A DNA stretch of 64,000 nucleotides, taken from NCBI GenBank assembly GCA_023456105.1, contig JAEYAO010000100.1:62001-126000 (forward strand). The letters are read 5' to 3'. This document shows positions 37,688-44,586 of this stretch, piece after piece. Position 1 is the stretch's first letter; the number at the start of each line of letters is the position of its first letter. Below the pieces are notes generated by a model. It was not told where the DNA came from. It was given only the letters and a program-made list of their open reading frames with translations, and searched no databases. Source of the DNA: Pseudomonadota bacterium. Lineage in GTDB: Bacteria > Pseudomonadota > Alphaproteobacteria > Caulobacterales > Caulobacteraceae. Made by a program: the position numbers and the translations under genes.

Positions 37688-38443
37688 ATGATGGGTGAGG
37701 TTTTTCCCGCTTCAGACCGTTATGCTCAGGCATGCTGCTGCGTATGCGGAAGCTCGCTGATGGCGAGATCGCATCTCTTCCCAAGGAAGCTGATGCACGA
37801 CATCCGGAAGGGTGAGAAATACCTGATCGGCGTCCGAGGCCAGGGCCGTAGAGTCGGCCTTCTGCAATCTGGCGAAGTGAGTCAGAAAATCCTGTGCCAC
37901 AAGCATGAGGGGGCAACGCAGCTCTTCGACGACGCGGCTATCCGGCTGATGCGGAGCTTCGACCGGAAGCGATCACCTGCCTACGAAGGGCTTGCATGGA
38001 AAATGCCGAACCCCAAGCCAAGGGAACTGACTCTCTTTGCTCACGCGGTGATCTGGCGGCACTTGGCTAGTTGGCAAGCTGACGGCACTGGCCCCTCATA
38101 TCCAACTGACTTGATCCCGGTTCTTCAGGGAATCGTGTTTGGCGGTGACGAACCTCTTCCTGTCCTAATCATGCATGGGGGCCGCACCCATGACGGCGAG
38201 GCCGCATTATTTGCCCTCGCACCAACGGAGACATCTCTCGACGGAGTTCCGTTCATTCGCTTCGAAGCCGGAGGATTCGTATTCCTCCTACTCACCGAGC
38301 GGGGGATGCTCGCCCCGTCACTTTGTGAGTTCCAGACTATCCACAACCCTCTGACTGTCGTGCAACTCGACCACGGCGACTTGCGAAGCGATCCGAACAT
38401 CATGCGGTATGTTCTCGGAGCGAAAGCCCCGCCCGGCTTCTGA
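37688..38443 (+). CDS. Zinc-finger/HNH-like protein, cargo gene 1
   Basis: The 251-residue protein has C17-x2-C20, then SHLFPR (His29), then C70-x2-H73 and E74. This Cys/His layout with a SHxxPR core is seen in HNH-like or zinc-ribbon proteins of mobile elements, but I cannot assign a known family or confirm nuclease activity. The rest is unrecognised; a hydrophobic segment GGFVFLLLTERG lies near residue 200. It is the first gene inside the left end of the element, in a three-gene same-strand run; its ATG is preceded by a GAGAG sequence. Confidence 0.75.
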   Translation: MMGEVFPASDRYAQACCCVCGSSLMARSHLFPRKLMHDIRKGEKYLIGVRGQGRRVGLLQSGEVSQKILCHKHEGATQLFDDAAIRLMRSFDRKRSPAYEGLAWKMPNPKPRELTLFAHAVIWRHLASWQADGTGPSYPTDLIPVLQGIVFGGDEPLPVLIMHGGRTHDGEAALFALAPTETSLDGVPFIRFEAGGFVFLLLTERGMLAPSLCEFQTIHNPLTVVQLDHGDLRSDPNIMRYVLGAKAPPGF

Positions 38444-38512
38444 TAGTGCCTGCGGAAGAGCAGAGCGCAACGAAACGGGTAATCCTTGCAACCGGGTCCG
38501 GAGAGGAAGTCG

Positions 38513-39049
38513 ATGACAAGCCCCTTGAAGCCCAAGCTTGTTCCGGCTCCTTGGCGAGCGACCATCAACCCGTGGACGCCTGACGCCGATCTTGCGCGTG
38601 TGTTGATCCTCAGAGGCGCGATCCTCTGGAGCTACAGCCATATCGAGCGGCGGCTTATGGAGTTCGCCATCCGATGCTCTCAAGCGCCAGAGTATCGCGA
38701 TGTGTCCGACAAGGCGCCATTCCGGCGAGCCGCCCGCATCGGGTATCTACGCAAGGTCTTGGAGTCGGACGGGCCGTTAAAGCGCTACAGAAGCCTCGGA
38801 ACGGCTATCCTCGACCGCTACGAAGCGAGTTCCGAAATCCGCAATCGCATGGCTCATGCGGACATCGATCTCGTCGCATTCGATATGGTTCGCTTCATCG
38901 AGATCGTGATGGAGGGGCAGGATATCTCCGAAAGGTGGTTCAACTTCTATCCCGGAGATTTGGAACGCGAAGCTATCAAGGCGGCGCGGTTCAGTAAGGC
39001 CGTGCAGCGCTTGAACTACGCAGCTTTCCGGGACGAGCGCGTGGAATGA
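38513..39049 (+). CDS. HEPN-motif protein, cargo gene 2
   Basis: The 178-residue, mostly helical protein has R110-N111-R112-M113-A114-H115, matching the R-x4-6-H HEPN ribonuclease motif with the favoured N after R. It is preceded by a long helix LRGAILWSYSHIERRLMEFA that resembles the first HEPN helix. HEPN proteins are often RNases in toxin or abortive-infection systems; that is inference here. The ATG has a GGAGAGGAAG ribosome site. Its stop overlaps the next gene's start by four bases. Confidence 0.78.
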   Translation: MTSPLKPKLVPAPWRATINPWTPDADLARVLILRGAILWSYSHIERRLMEFAIRCSQAPEYRDVSDKAPFRRAARIGYLRKVLESDGPLKRYRSLGTAILDRYEASSEIRNRMAHADIDLVAFDMVRFIEIVMEGQDISERWFNFYPGDLEREAIKAARFSKAVQRLNYAAFRDERVE

Positions 39050-39927
39050 CGCAGAGTCGCTCGCGCCGTAAGATGACGACGCATCCATGTTGTAGTATGC
39101 GCGGCGCTTCAGAGCGCCTGCCAGCTCTTCTCGCTATCGGCCTACTTTGCACCGCCGCTGCTCCGGCTTTCCTGCCTAAGGAGGCTGGAGCAGCGTCGGT
39201 GATCACGAGCGCTGACCCTTTGAACGCACCATGCTTGCCGGGGCATGACAATCGGCGCTCAGAACTCTGCGCTCAGTGGAAGGCCGCTGACGCGGCCCAA
39301 GACGCCGCCCTCTGGACCGGAAGATCATTCTGGCTCGCTCTGCTCAGCGCACTGATCGGAGCAGGAACGCTGATTGCAGCCTTCATGGCTGCGAGATACG
39401 CGAAGAAGGCTGCGGAAGAAGCCAGTCGTAGCGCTGACATCGCCAACGCCGCGCTGGTCGCGAGTGAACGCGCTTGGCTGATCGTTGAACCGATCGCAGA
39501 GAGCGACATGCGGGTGACGGCGACGGGCGGCACCCAGCTGTTCGTCTCTCTCAAGATCACGAACATCGGCAAGACGCCCGCCTTGAACGCGCATACCAAC
39601 ATGACGTTTCTGAACGGACCCGAAGACATACCTGAGGCTGTTGCCGCACATTCGAAAGCGCACCGAGAACGCAATGAACGGTGGAGCCGAACCGTCTTGC
39701 CCGGTGAATCCTATCGCAGGCCTTGGGGGCTTACCGAAGAGACAGGGGACGGATACTCCGCTGTTCTCATCGGGTGCGTTACATACGAAACCCTGCCTGA
39801 CCGGACGCTCCACCAGACCGCGTTCTGCTACTACGTGGGACCGAAGGATTATATGACGGAAAATCGCAGGAACGTCCCGCAGCAAGCGATTGAGTTCACT
39901 GTGACCACGGGTGGCTTTGCGGACTAG
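39046..39927 (+). CDS. Membrane-anchored protein, cargo gene 3
   Basis: The 293-residue protein has a possible signal/helix at residues 25-44 and a strong membrane helix at about 94-114 (WLALLSALIGAGTLIAAFMA) followed by a basic Ala-rich coil (KKAAEEASRSADIANAALVASERAWL) and a beta-rich C-terminal domain containing ITNIGKTPALNA. Proteins with this TM + coil + NxGKxPA layout are common in mobile elements but uncharacterised. The ATG overlaps the HEPN gene stop (ATGA), indicating coupled translation and a functional link. Confidence 0.78.
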   Translation: MTQSRSRRKMTTHPCCSMRGASERLPALLAIGLLCTAAAPAFLPKEAGAASVITSADPLNAPCLPGHDNRRSELCAQWKAADAAQDAALWTGRSFWLALLSALIGAGTLIAAFMAARYAKKAAEEASRSADIANAALVASERAWLIVEPIAESDMRVTATGGTQLFVSLKITNIGKTPALNAHTNMTFLNGPEDIPEAVAAHSKAHRERNERWSRTVLPGESYRRPWGLTEETGDGYSAVLIGCVTYETLPDRTLHQTAFCYYVGPKDYMTENRRNVPQQAIEFTVTTGGFAD

Positions 39928-40144
39928 CCGCCGTCCTGAAGGCCCGCTCCCGACGATCCGCATAGCCGCCCCGAACCGACAGGACGGCAGGGCCGCCTTG
40001 GATGAAGGTCAGGTAGCCTCGCTCCGGATGGCAGAGGAAAAGAAGGCTTAGCTCGCCTTCCTGAACAGTCTCGATGATCGTCGACTCGTCCATGATCTCG
40101 CAGGCTTCATCGAGATCGATCAGTTCAGCGTGTTGGTCTTGCAT
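39896..40144 (-). CDS. Small acidic hypothetical protein
   Basis: An 82-residue protein, acidic at the N-terminus (LIDLDEACEIMDESTIIETVQEGE) and with a predicted beta segment LSLLFLCHPERGYLTFIQGG. A GGGGGA ribosome site lies about four bases before the ATG. It overlaps the end of the convergent membrane-protein gene by 32 bases. No family recognised; it could be a small regulator. Confidence 0.55.
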   Translation of the reverse strand: MQDQHAELIDLDEACEIMDESTIIETVQEGELSLLFLCHPERGYLTFIQGGPAVLSVRGGYADRRERAFRTAASPQSHPWSQ

Positions 40145-40526
40145 ATGTCCCCCGACATAAGCCCCGACGAATCGGAGTGGTTGTTGAGGGAGAGGTATCT
40201 AGACCAGAATATTTGACTCTGCGGATGGTCAAATCAGACGGGCGATATTTCTTTCCGGGAGGCTAGGAATGTCTTCTGTTTGGTAGGCATGACTTTAAAT
40301 CCGGCTCAGGGCGTCCCCCAGGCCGGATTTCAGGATGGGCGTGCTGCGGAGCCTCTTTCGTTTCTAGGCTGGCGCTGCGGGCTTGGTCGTAGGTGCCGAA
40401 GACTGACTTCTTGCATCCTAGCCTCCGGGCCGAAGCGGCTACCTCCGGAGGGCTATGCGTCTGATCGTGTAGTGATGTTGGCTTGTGGTCGTGTCGTCTT
40501 GTCGTCGTGTTGTCTGGTATAGTTTG
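40145..40526. other. Structured non-coding region, possible replication origin of the element
   Basis: A 382-base gap next to the rep gene with no convincing coding frame. It holds a perfect 7-bp inverted repeat ATTTGAC / GTCAAAT (40211-40234, 10-base spacer) and a strong 9-bp stem-loop AAATCCGGC / GCCGGATTT (40297-40330), followed by a T/G-rich stretch. Rolling-circle double-strand origins usually carry such hairpins near the rep gene, so this is the best candidate origin; no nick-site sequence is known to me for this Rep. Confidence 0.4.
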
Positions 40527-41081
40527 TCAGGTGATGTTGAGGATCGTCCCCCAGTCGTAGGTCTTGCCGGTCGTGGCGTAGCCCTTGGCGCTGTAGGTCG
40601 CCGCGCCGCTGGAATGGATCGGCTTTAGATCGAAAGTCGGTTCCCATGCCGGGTTTCGACAGACGGCCTTCGGAGCGCGACGGCTGGATGGGTGGCGACG
40701 AAGGAATGGAGACGTGATGTCCGGTCTTTCGTCCTGACCCCAGTAGGTTCGGAGGATCGCGCGAAGATGCTCTTCCTCATTCCCCTTCAGGCTGATCCAC
40801 CCGTGAACGTGCGGGTACGCCGCTCCGGATCGGGTGGTTGGTTCGTAGAAGGACATGAACGCCGGAAGATCGCGCGGGGTCAGGTCTTTTCGTCGAGGAA
40901 GACCGCAAAGCTCCCGACCGATGCGTCGGGCGATGCGGGCGAGGTCCGGGCGGAAGCTCTCGTCGGGGTCGAAATGACGCTCGGGATAGCAGCCAGCCGT
41001 CAGGGTGATGAAATGGGTCGCACCCATGTCCTCCGCCCAATCGGCTATCGCTTGTCGCGATACTCGCAGCGCGCCGCCCAT
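40527..41081 (-). CDS. HUH endonuclease, rolling-circle replication initiator (Rep-like)
   Basis: The 184-residue protein has all three RCR motifs: motif I HFITLT (residues 23-28), motif II with the HUH core H91-V-H93 in YPHVHGWISL, and motif III Y163-S-A-K166 (Tyr nucleophile, with a second Tyr at 168). That makes it a single-tyrosine HUH endonuclease that would nick one DNA strand at an origin and remain covalently attached. At 184 residues it lacks a helicase domain. The ATG overlaps the stop of the upstream gene by one base, as in coupled control-rep pairs of RCR plasmids. Confidence 0.82.
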   Translation of the reverse strand: MGGALRVSRQAIADWAEDMGATHFITLTAGCYPERHFDPDESFRPDLARIARRIGRELCGLPRRKDLTPRDLPAFMSFYEPTTRSGAAYPHVHGWISLKGNEEEHLRAILRTYWGQDERPDITSPFLRRHPSSRRAPKAVCRNPAWEPTFDLKPIHSSGAATYSAKGYATTGKTYDWGTILNIT

Positions 41082-41620
41082 CAGTGAACGGTCGCGGCCA
41101 CGGGGTTATCGATGGCGTGAACGCTGGCGGAATCCAGCGCGGCGGCAACGTCCGTCGCCACCATGTGCGGCATCGGGAAGTTGGCGTCGTTGATGACGAG
41201 GTGGATACGGGGACCGGCGGGCTTCAAGCTGATCCGGTGGCCGTGTTCCTGGGTGATGATCTGGAAGAAGGCGACGGTACGGCCTTCTAGTGAGTCGTGA
41301 ATGGCGGTTGCCAGCGCGACGGCCTCTTTGCCGGTCAGGACTGCGGAGTCCGTCAGGAATGGATTGTAGAGCAAGACGCCTGCGCCGATCTTGCCGCCGA
41401 AGGTCTGCTTGATGACGAACGGCGGGGGCGCTGGGCTCCACGCGGTCTCGTCTTGGTAGTTTTTCAGCTCGGCGCGCAGGAGCCGGTAGAGCAGGAGGCC
41501 CTTCCGTTCGCCGCGCATGGCCGACAGGAAGTCGAGCATCCGGGCGCTGGCGTCGTTGAGCCTGACGTGGCTGGATTTTGGGGTTTGTGCGGTAGGCAAT
41601 GCCTCTTCTGTTGATTTCAT
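41081..41620 (-). CDS. Possible ribbon-helix-helix regulator upstream of rep
   Basis: The 179-residue protein begins with a Ser/Thr/Pro-rich tail, then SSHVRLNDASARMLDFLSAM and a basic helix RKGLLLYRLLRAELKN, which together could form a beta-strand plus two helices like an RHH DNA-binding domain. The remainder is a mixed alpha/beta domain (TDVAAALDSASVHAI near the end) that I do not recognise. It is transcribed directly into rep with overlapping codons, so copy-number or expression control of rep is plausible, by analogy with copG-rep pairs. Confidence 0.6.
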   Translation of the reverse strand: MKSTEEALPTAQTPKSSHVRLNDASARMLDFLSAMRGERKGLLLYRLLRAELKNYQDETAWSPAPPPFVIKQTFGGKIGAGVLLYNPFLTDSAVLTGKEAVALATAIHDSLEGRTVAFFQIITQEHGHRISLKPAGPRIHLVINDANFPMPHMVATDVAAALDSASVHAIDNPVAATVH

Positions 41621-41904
41621 GGTCGCATTTTACAGCACTTGCGCCGCGCAAGCGAGTCCAAAGTTCACGATGGGGCGACGTAAGCTAGTTTGATGGCAAT
41701 GTAGCGGTTGTCTCGGAAATAGAGACGTGAATAGTATTTATATGAATATCGATTTTTACGCGATTTGTATGTCCCTGTTTTCGGGACTGACTTTAAGTCG
41801 ATTGAAGCCTGTAGAGGGTTCTCGCACTGAGATTACTGGCGCTCGGTGATCGCTGATTGCTCCGATCCCCAGAATCGGTTCTACGAGCCTCATCTGGAGG
41901 GGTT
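41621..41904. promoter_or_regulatory. AT-rich divergent intergenic region
   Basis: This 284-base gap separates the minus-strand regulator-rep pair from the plus-strand lipoprotein gene and should hold promoters for both. It is much richer in A/T than the flanks, with a stretch at 41730-41770 (GTGAATAGTATTTATATGAAT) that could be a promoter. Inverted repeats are CTTGCG/CGCAAG (41638-41652), GTCTC/GAGAC near 41711-41727 and GTCCC/GGGAC near 41771-41787. No coding frame is convincing. Confidence 0.5.
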
Positions 41905-42213
41905 ATGAGAACAACTGCTGCTATCATGTCGGTGCTGGCGCTGGCCGGTTGTGCGACCGCGACCGACATGCGGGAGAAGGGGCCGGATGTGACCTTCCTC
42001 TCTGAGAAGACCCCGGAAGCCTTCCGTGACTGCCTGTTCGGGCGCGCGCCGAATGCGCTGTCCGTTTCACCCTATGGGTCGGGCTGGGTCGTGGCTCGCA
42101 ACGACATCGGGCCATACGTCAACTTCACGGAAATCATGCCGGAAGAGGGGCGCGCAAGGGTGTCCGTTTTCGGTGCGCGTGGTGTGCGCATGAGCGCAGA
42201 GGCTTGCCGCTAG
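41905..42213 (+). CDS. Small lipoprotein of the mobile element
   Basis: A 102-residue protein whose signal MRTTAAIMSVLALAGC ends in a clear lipobox (LAGC, Cys16). The mature part (FRDCLFGRAPNALSVSP and YGSGWVVARNDIGPY) is not recognised. A GGAGGGG ribosome site precedes the ATG. It could act at the cell surface, for example in superinfection exclusion, but nothing proves this. Its stop TAG is nested with the stop of the convergent gene in one CTAG. Confidence 0.72.
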   Translation: MRTTAAIMSVLALAGCATATDMREKGPDVTFLSEKTPEAFRDCLFGRAPNALSVSPYGSGWVVARNDIGPYVNFTEIMPEEGRARVSVFGARGVRMSAEACR

Positions 42214-42923
42214 TCGGGCCGCGCACGAAGTCCTGCCTTTGATATTCGCCGCCAGAACCCTGTGACCGCGCGCTCGTATCGAGCAAGGTCGTCGGTTGAT
42301 ACCGAGAAGTGGTTCGTGGGCTCGTCGTCAGGGAGATACCAAGGGCGCAAACGTATTGTATCGGGCCGCTCGCGCCAGAGTTCCGGATGGCGCTTCCATA
42401 GCCTCGTCAAGGATGCGCCGGGTCCGTGTCGGACGGCGTTCGCTACCAACTGCAACTCTTGAAGGGTGGCGTACTCGGGGAAGCTCTCGATGGAGCAGCC
42501 ACGTTCGCGCTTAAGATGGTCGGCGACCGCCTCCGGAGAAGCGTTCTGCCTGAATGCTTTGAAATCGGCTATTTCGCTTCTCGGGAACGCCTTCGCTTCC
42601 GATAGCCATTCGACGACATCCGTCTGCCATTGGCCGTTCAATGTGAGGGCGATGGCTCTCAACAGGTCATCGCTTAGCCGATGTATCCATCCCGGCGTCG
42701 CGGGAAGAGTTTCGTCATACAATGGGGGCCAGTCCTCATAGGCGTGGCGAATAGCCTCCCCATGCCCCTTCAGGCTGTAATAGACGATTTCTTTGGTTCG
42801 ATTTGCGTACCGATTCACAGCGTGATCGATAGTCCGCGACTGCCAATCGGGCGGGGCGGGAGACTCGATTTCCATAAGAGAGCGGCGTTCCGATCCGGAG
42901 TGAGGTGGTCTCCCATCTAGCAT
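42210..42923 (-). CDS. Hypothetical helical protein of the mobile element
   Basis: The 237-residue protein is mostly helical. A segment LQELQLVANAVRHGPGASL near residue 155 resembles the conserved helix of many HEPN-like or phage abortive-infection-type hypothetical proteins (N-x3-H-G), but a full R-x4-6-H motif is not seen. Function unknown. The start is uncertain: an ATG at the MEIESP position (42873-42875) would shorten it by 16 residues. No clear ribosome site precedes either ATG. Confidence 0.65.
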   Translation of the reverse strand: MLDGRPPHSGSERRSLMEIESPAPPDWQSRTIDHAVNRYANRTKEIVYYSLKGHGEAIRHAYEDWPPLYDETLPATPGWIHRLSDDLLRAIALTLNGQWQTDVVEWLSEAKAFPRSEIADFKAFRQNASPEAVADHLKRERGCSIESFPEYATLQELQLVANAVRHGPGASLTRLWKRHPELWRERPDTIRLRPWYLPDDEPTNHFSVSTDDLARYERAVTGFWRRISKAGLRARPD

Positions 42924-43027
42924 GATAGCAAAAGGAGGTCGCTAGCTTGCTAGCAGCCTAGATCATGGTCTGTGTGAACCGCTTCATGTCGAGAAAGATA
43001 CTTCCAATCAGTATCTTGGTCAACTAC

Positions 43028-43147
43028 ATGTTCCAATAAAGCTCGCCCTATTGGAACGTGATGCCTTGATCGACTCGATGTTCCACATACATTGTCTTTG
43101 ACTTTTGGAACGTCATGTTCCACAACATCATAGAAGTGTTGGAACGA
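43028..43147. promoter_or_regulatory. Three-part res-like recombination site
   Basis: Three spaced inverted-repeat pairs carry the same half-site: ATGTTCCA facing TGGAACGT/A. They cover 43028-43059 (32 bp; longest arms TTCCAATA/TATTGGAA), 43078-43113 (36 bp) and 43115-43147 (33 bp). The array lies 11 bases before the serine resolvase start. Three dimer-sized subsites next to the resolvase gene match the plan of Tn3/gamma-delta res sites. Confidence 0.8.
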
Positions 43148-43158
43148 TTGGGTTGGAA

Positions 43159-43725
43159 ATGACGAAGCCGCACGGTGCGATCATTGGTTATGCGCGGACT
43201 TCGACCGTCGATCAGGTCGCGGGTCTCGCCGATCAGATAGCTGAACTCGAGGGGATGGCGTGTTCGCGCGTCTTCAGCGAACAGGTGTCCAGCGTTGACG
43301 CCGACCGGCCCCAGCTCCGGGCCGCCCTGGACTACCTCCGGGACGGGGACACGTTCATCGTGACGAAACCTGATCGGCTTGCTCGCTCGACCATCGATCT
43401 GCTGCGGATCGTCGAGGACTTGGATCGGCGCGGCGTCGTGGTCCGCATCCTCTCCATGGACATCAACACGTCCACCCCGACCGGCAAGCTGTTGCTCACG
43501 ATGATGGCGGGCATCGCCACGTTCGAACGCGAGCTGATGCTTGAACGCCAGCGGGCGGGCATTGCCGCTGCTAAGGCGGAAGGGAAATACAAAGGGCGTC
43601 AGCCTACAGCCCGGAGCAAGGCCAATCAGGTCTTGGCGCTGAAGGCGGACGGCGTCGGGCCAGTGGAAATCGCTAAGCGCCTTGGGATTGGGCGCACGTC
43701 CGTCCACCGCATCCTGACGACATAG
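43159..43725 (+). CDS. Serine recombinase, resolvase family
   Basis: The 188-residue protein has the resolvase/invertase catalytic core: GYARTST with nucleophile Ser15, active-site arginine segment KPDRLARSTIDLL near residue 74, and a C-terminal helix-turn-helix (VEIAKRLGIGRTSVHRIL). The ATG at 43159 removes an upstream in-frame extension that would read through the res-like site. Such enzymes resolve multimers or co-integrates; here it could resolve dimers of the replicated, circularised element. Confidence 0.95.
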   Translation: MTKPHGAIIGYARTSTVDQVAGLADQIAELEGMACSRVFSEQVSSVDADRPQLRAALDYLRDGDTFIVTKPDRLARSTIDLLRIVEDLDRRGVVVRILSMDINTSTPTGKLLLTMMAGIATFERELMLERQRAGIAAAKAEGKYKGRQPTARSKANQVLALKADGVGPVEIAKRLGIGRTSVHRILTT

Positions 43726-43917
43726 TTAAAATCTTTTCGGGCCGCCCTTGCGAGGCTCGGCGACGCTTCCCATCCTATGTCCATGGCCGAGATATCGGCC
43801 AACGATATAGCCGAGGCGTGTTCGCGGGGACCATCTGGGCTCAGGCAAAACCCCGCAAGCGCTGGCCTAGTGCACCTAGTCGGCTACCGTAAGGGACCGG
43901 GTGCAAGATAGAGGAGG

Positions 43918-43931
43918 CAGGTTTGAACCTG
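43918..43931. repeat. Palindrome over the start of the 39-residue ORF
   Basis: CAGGTT-TG-AACCTG is a perfect inverted repeat that includes the TTG start codon at 43923-43925 and the bases just after the GAGGAGG ribosome site. It could be an operator or a hairpin that hides the start codon. Confidence 0.45.
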
Positions 43932-44042
43932 TTGTTCGCTATCGAAGCCAGCCAGCCGAACGGGGCAATGTTCCGCTTGGCTTTCGGATGCCATGTGCTT
44001 CCGTTGGCTTCGTGGATCGGCGCTTTCGTCCGGTTGTTCTGA
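43923..44042 (+). CDS. Small hydrophobic peptide (39 residues), candidate
   Basis: A TTG start follows an ideal GAGGAGG ribosome site with a 5-base spacer. The peptide has Phe/Leu/Trp-rich segments (GAMFRLAFGCHVLPLASWIG) and only one acidic residue, so it may be membrane-active. A strong terminator begins six bases after the stop, so the ORF looks like a complete small transcription unit on the strand opposite to the head genes. I know no homologue; a chance ORF cannot be excluded. Confidence 0.45.
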   Translation: MNLLFAIEASQPNGAMFRLAFGCHVLPLASWIGAFVRLF

Positions 44043-44048
44043 TGAGGA

Positions 44049-44079
44049 GGCCGTCGCGGAGACGCGGCGGCCTTTCTTA
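44049..44079 (+). terminator. Rho-independent terminator with GAGA loop
   Basis: A 10-bp stem (GGCCGTCGCG / CGCGGCGGCC, one G-T pair) with a GAGA tetraloop is followed by TTTCTTATTT. The T-tract contains the TAA stop (minus strand) of the convergent gene, so the element uses the same bases twice. Confidence 0.85.
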
Positions 44080-44478
44080 TTTGCGCTCAGTCCATGTCGC
44101 ATTGATCGCGTCGGCGAAGGGGTCGCCGCCTTTTGATCCGCCCTTCGTTACGTCCCGGCTTTTTGCCGCCATGCCGAGCTTGATCAAGACTGCGCCGAGG
44201 GCCTGTGTGTTCCGGCGATAGTTCTCTTCGTCGAACTTTTCCCCGGCGATCAGGCAAGCTGTATCGCGGTCGCACAGGAAGGCGAGGGTGGCGGCCTGAC
44301 GGATCATCACGGCCTCCGATGGCTTCGGCTGGCGAGCGAGTTGATCCATCAGGTCGCCCGCGATCACCCGGAATGAGCGTGCGGCGATGGTTCGGCCATC
44401 GACCTTCCGTCCTGCGATTTCTAGGCTGAAGACGGCGGCTAGGTCCGCCGTACCTATGTGGTTGTCTGTGATTGTCAT
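44077..44478 (-). CDS. Possible phage terminase small-subunit-like protein
   Basis: The 133-residue protein is helical, with EAVMIRQAATLAFLCDRDTACL near residue 55 and FDEENYRRNTQALGAVLIKLGMAAKSRDVT near residue 85. The second segment resembles the conserved NYxRxxNxLxRxLxxLGLxRxARDVT-like part of small proteins encoded beside terminases in alphaproteobacterial phages, so a packaging role is likely but unproven. The ATG at 44476-44478 has an AAAGGAGGG site. It is last in the minus-strand head operon. Confidence 0.6.
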   Translation of the reverse strand: MTITDNHIGTADLAAVFSLEIAGRKVDGRTIAARSFRVIAGDLMDQLARQPKPSEAVMIRQAATLAFLCDRDTACLIAGEKFDEENYRRNTQALGAVLIKLGMAAKSRDVTKGGSKGGDPFADAINATWTERK

Positions 44479-44586
44479 CAGGTCGCCCTCCTTTCCGGGC
44501 GGGGTTGTGGCCGTCTGTCCGGGATCGCCTTGGACGAGAGCGGCGCGGCAATGGGTGGCCGGTCCCAAAATGATTAGCGGCCATCC

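Noticed and set aside
40280..40522. An 80-codon plus-strand frame in the gap beside rep
   Set aside because: No ribosome site, Cys/Arg/Leu/Gly-rich low-information composition, and it spans the strong 40297-40330 hairpin.
42924..43027. A GGAGGT site followed by GCTAGCTTGCTAGC upstream of the res-like site
   Set aside because: The only start after the ribosome-like site (TTG) meets a stop after three codons; the repeat GCTAGC is short and could be chance.
43901..44221. A 106-codon plus-strand frame after the resolvase
   Set aside because: It runs through the terminator at 44049 and deep into the opposite gene; the 39-codon frame with a ribosome site is a better gene.
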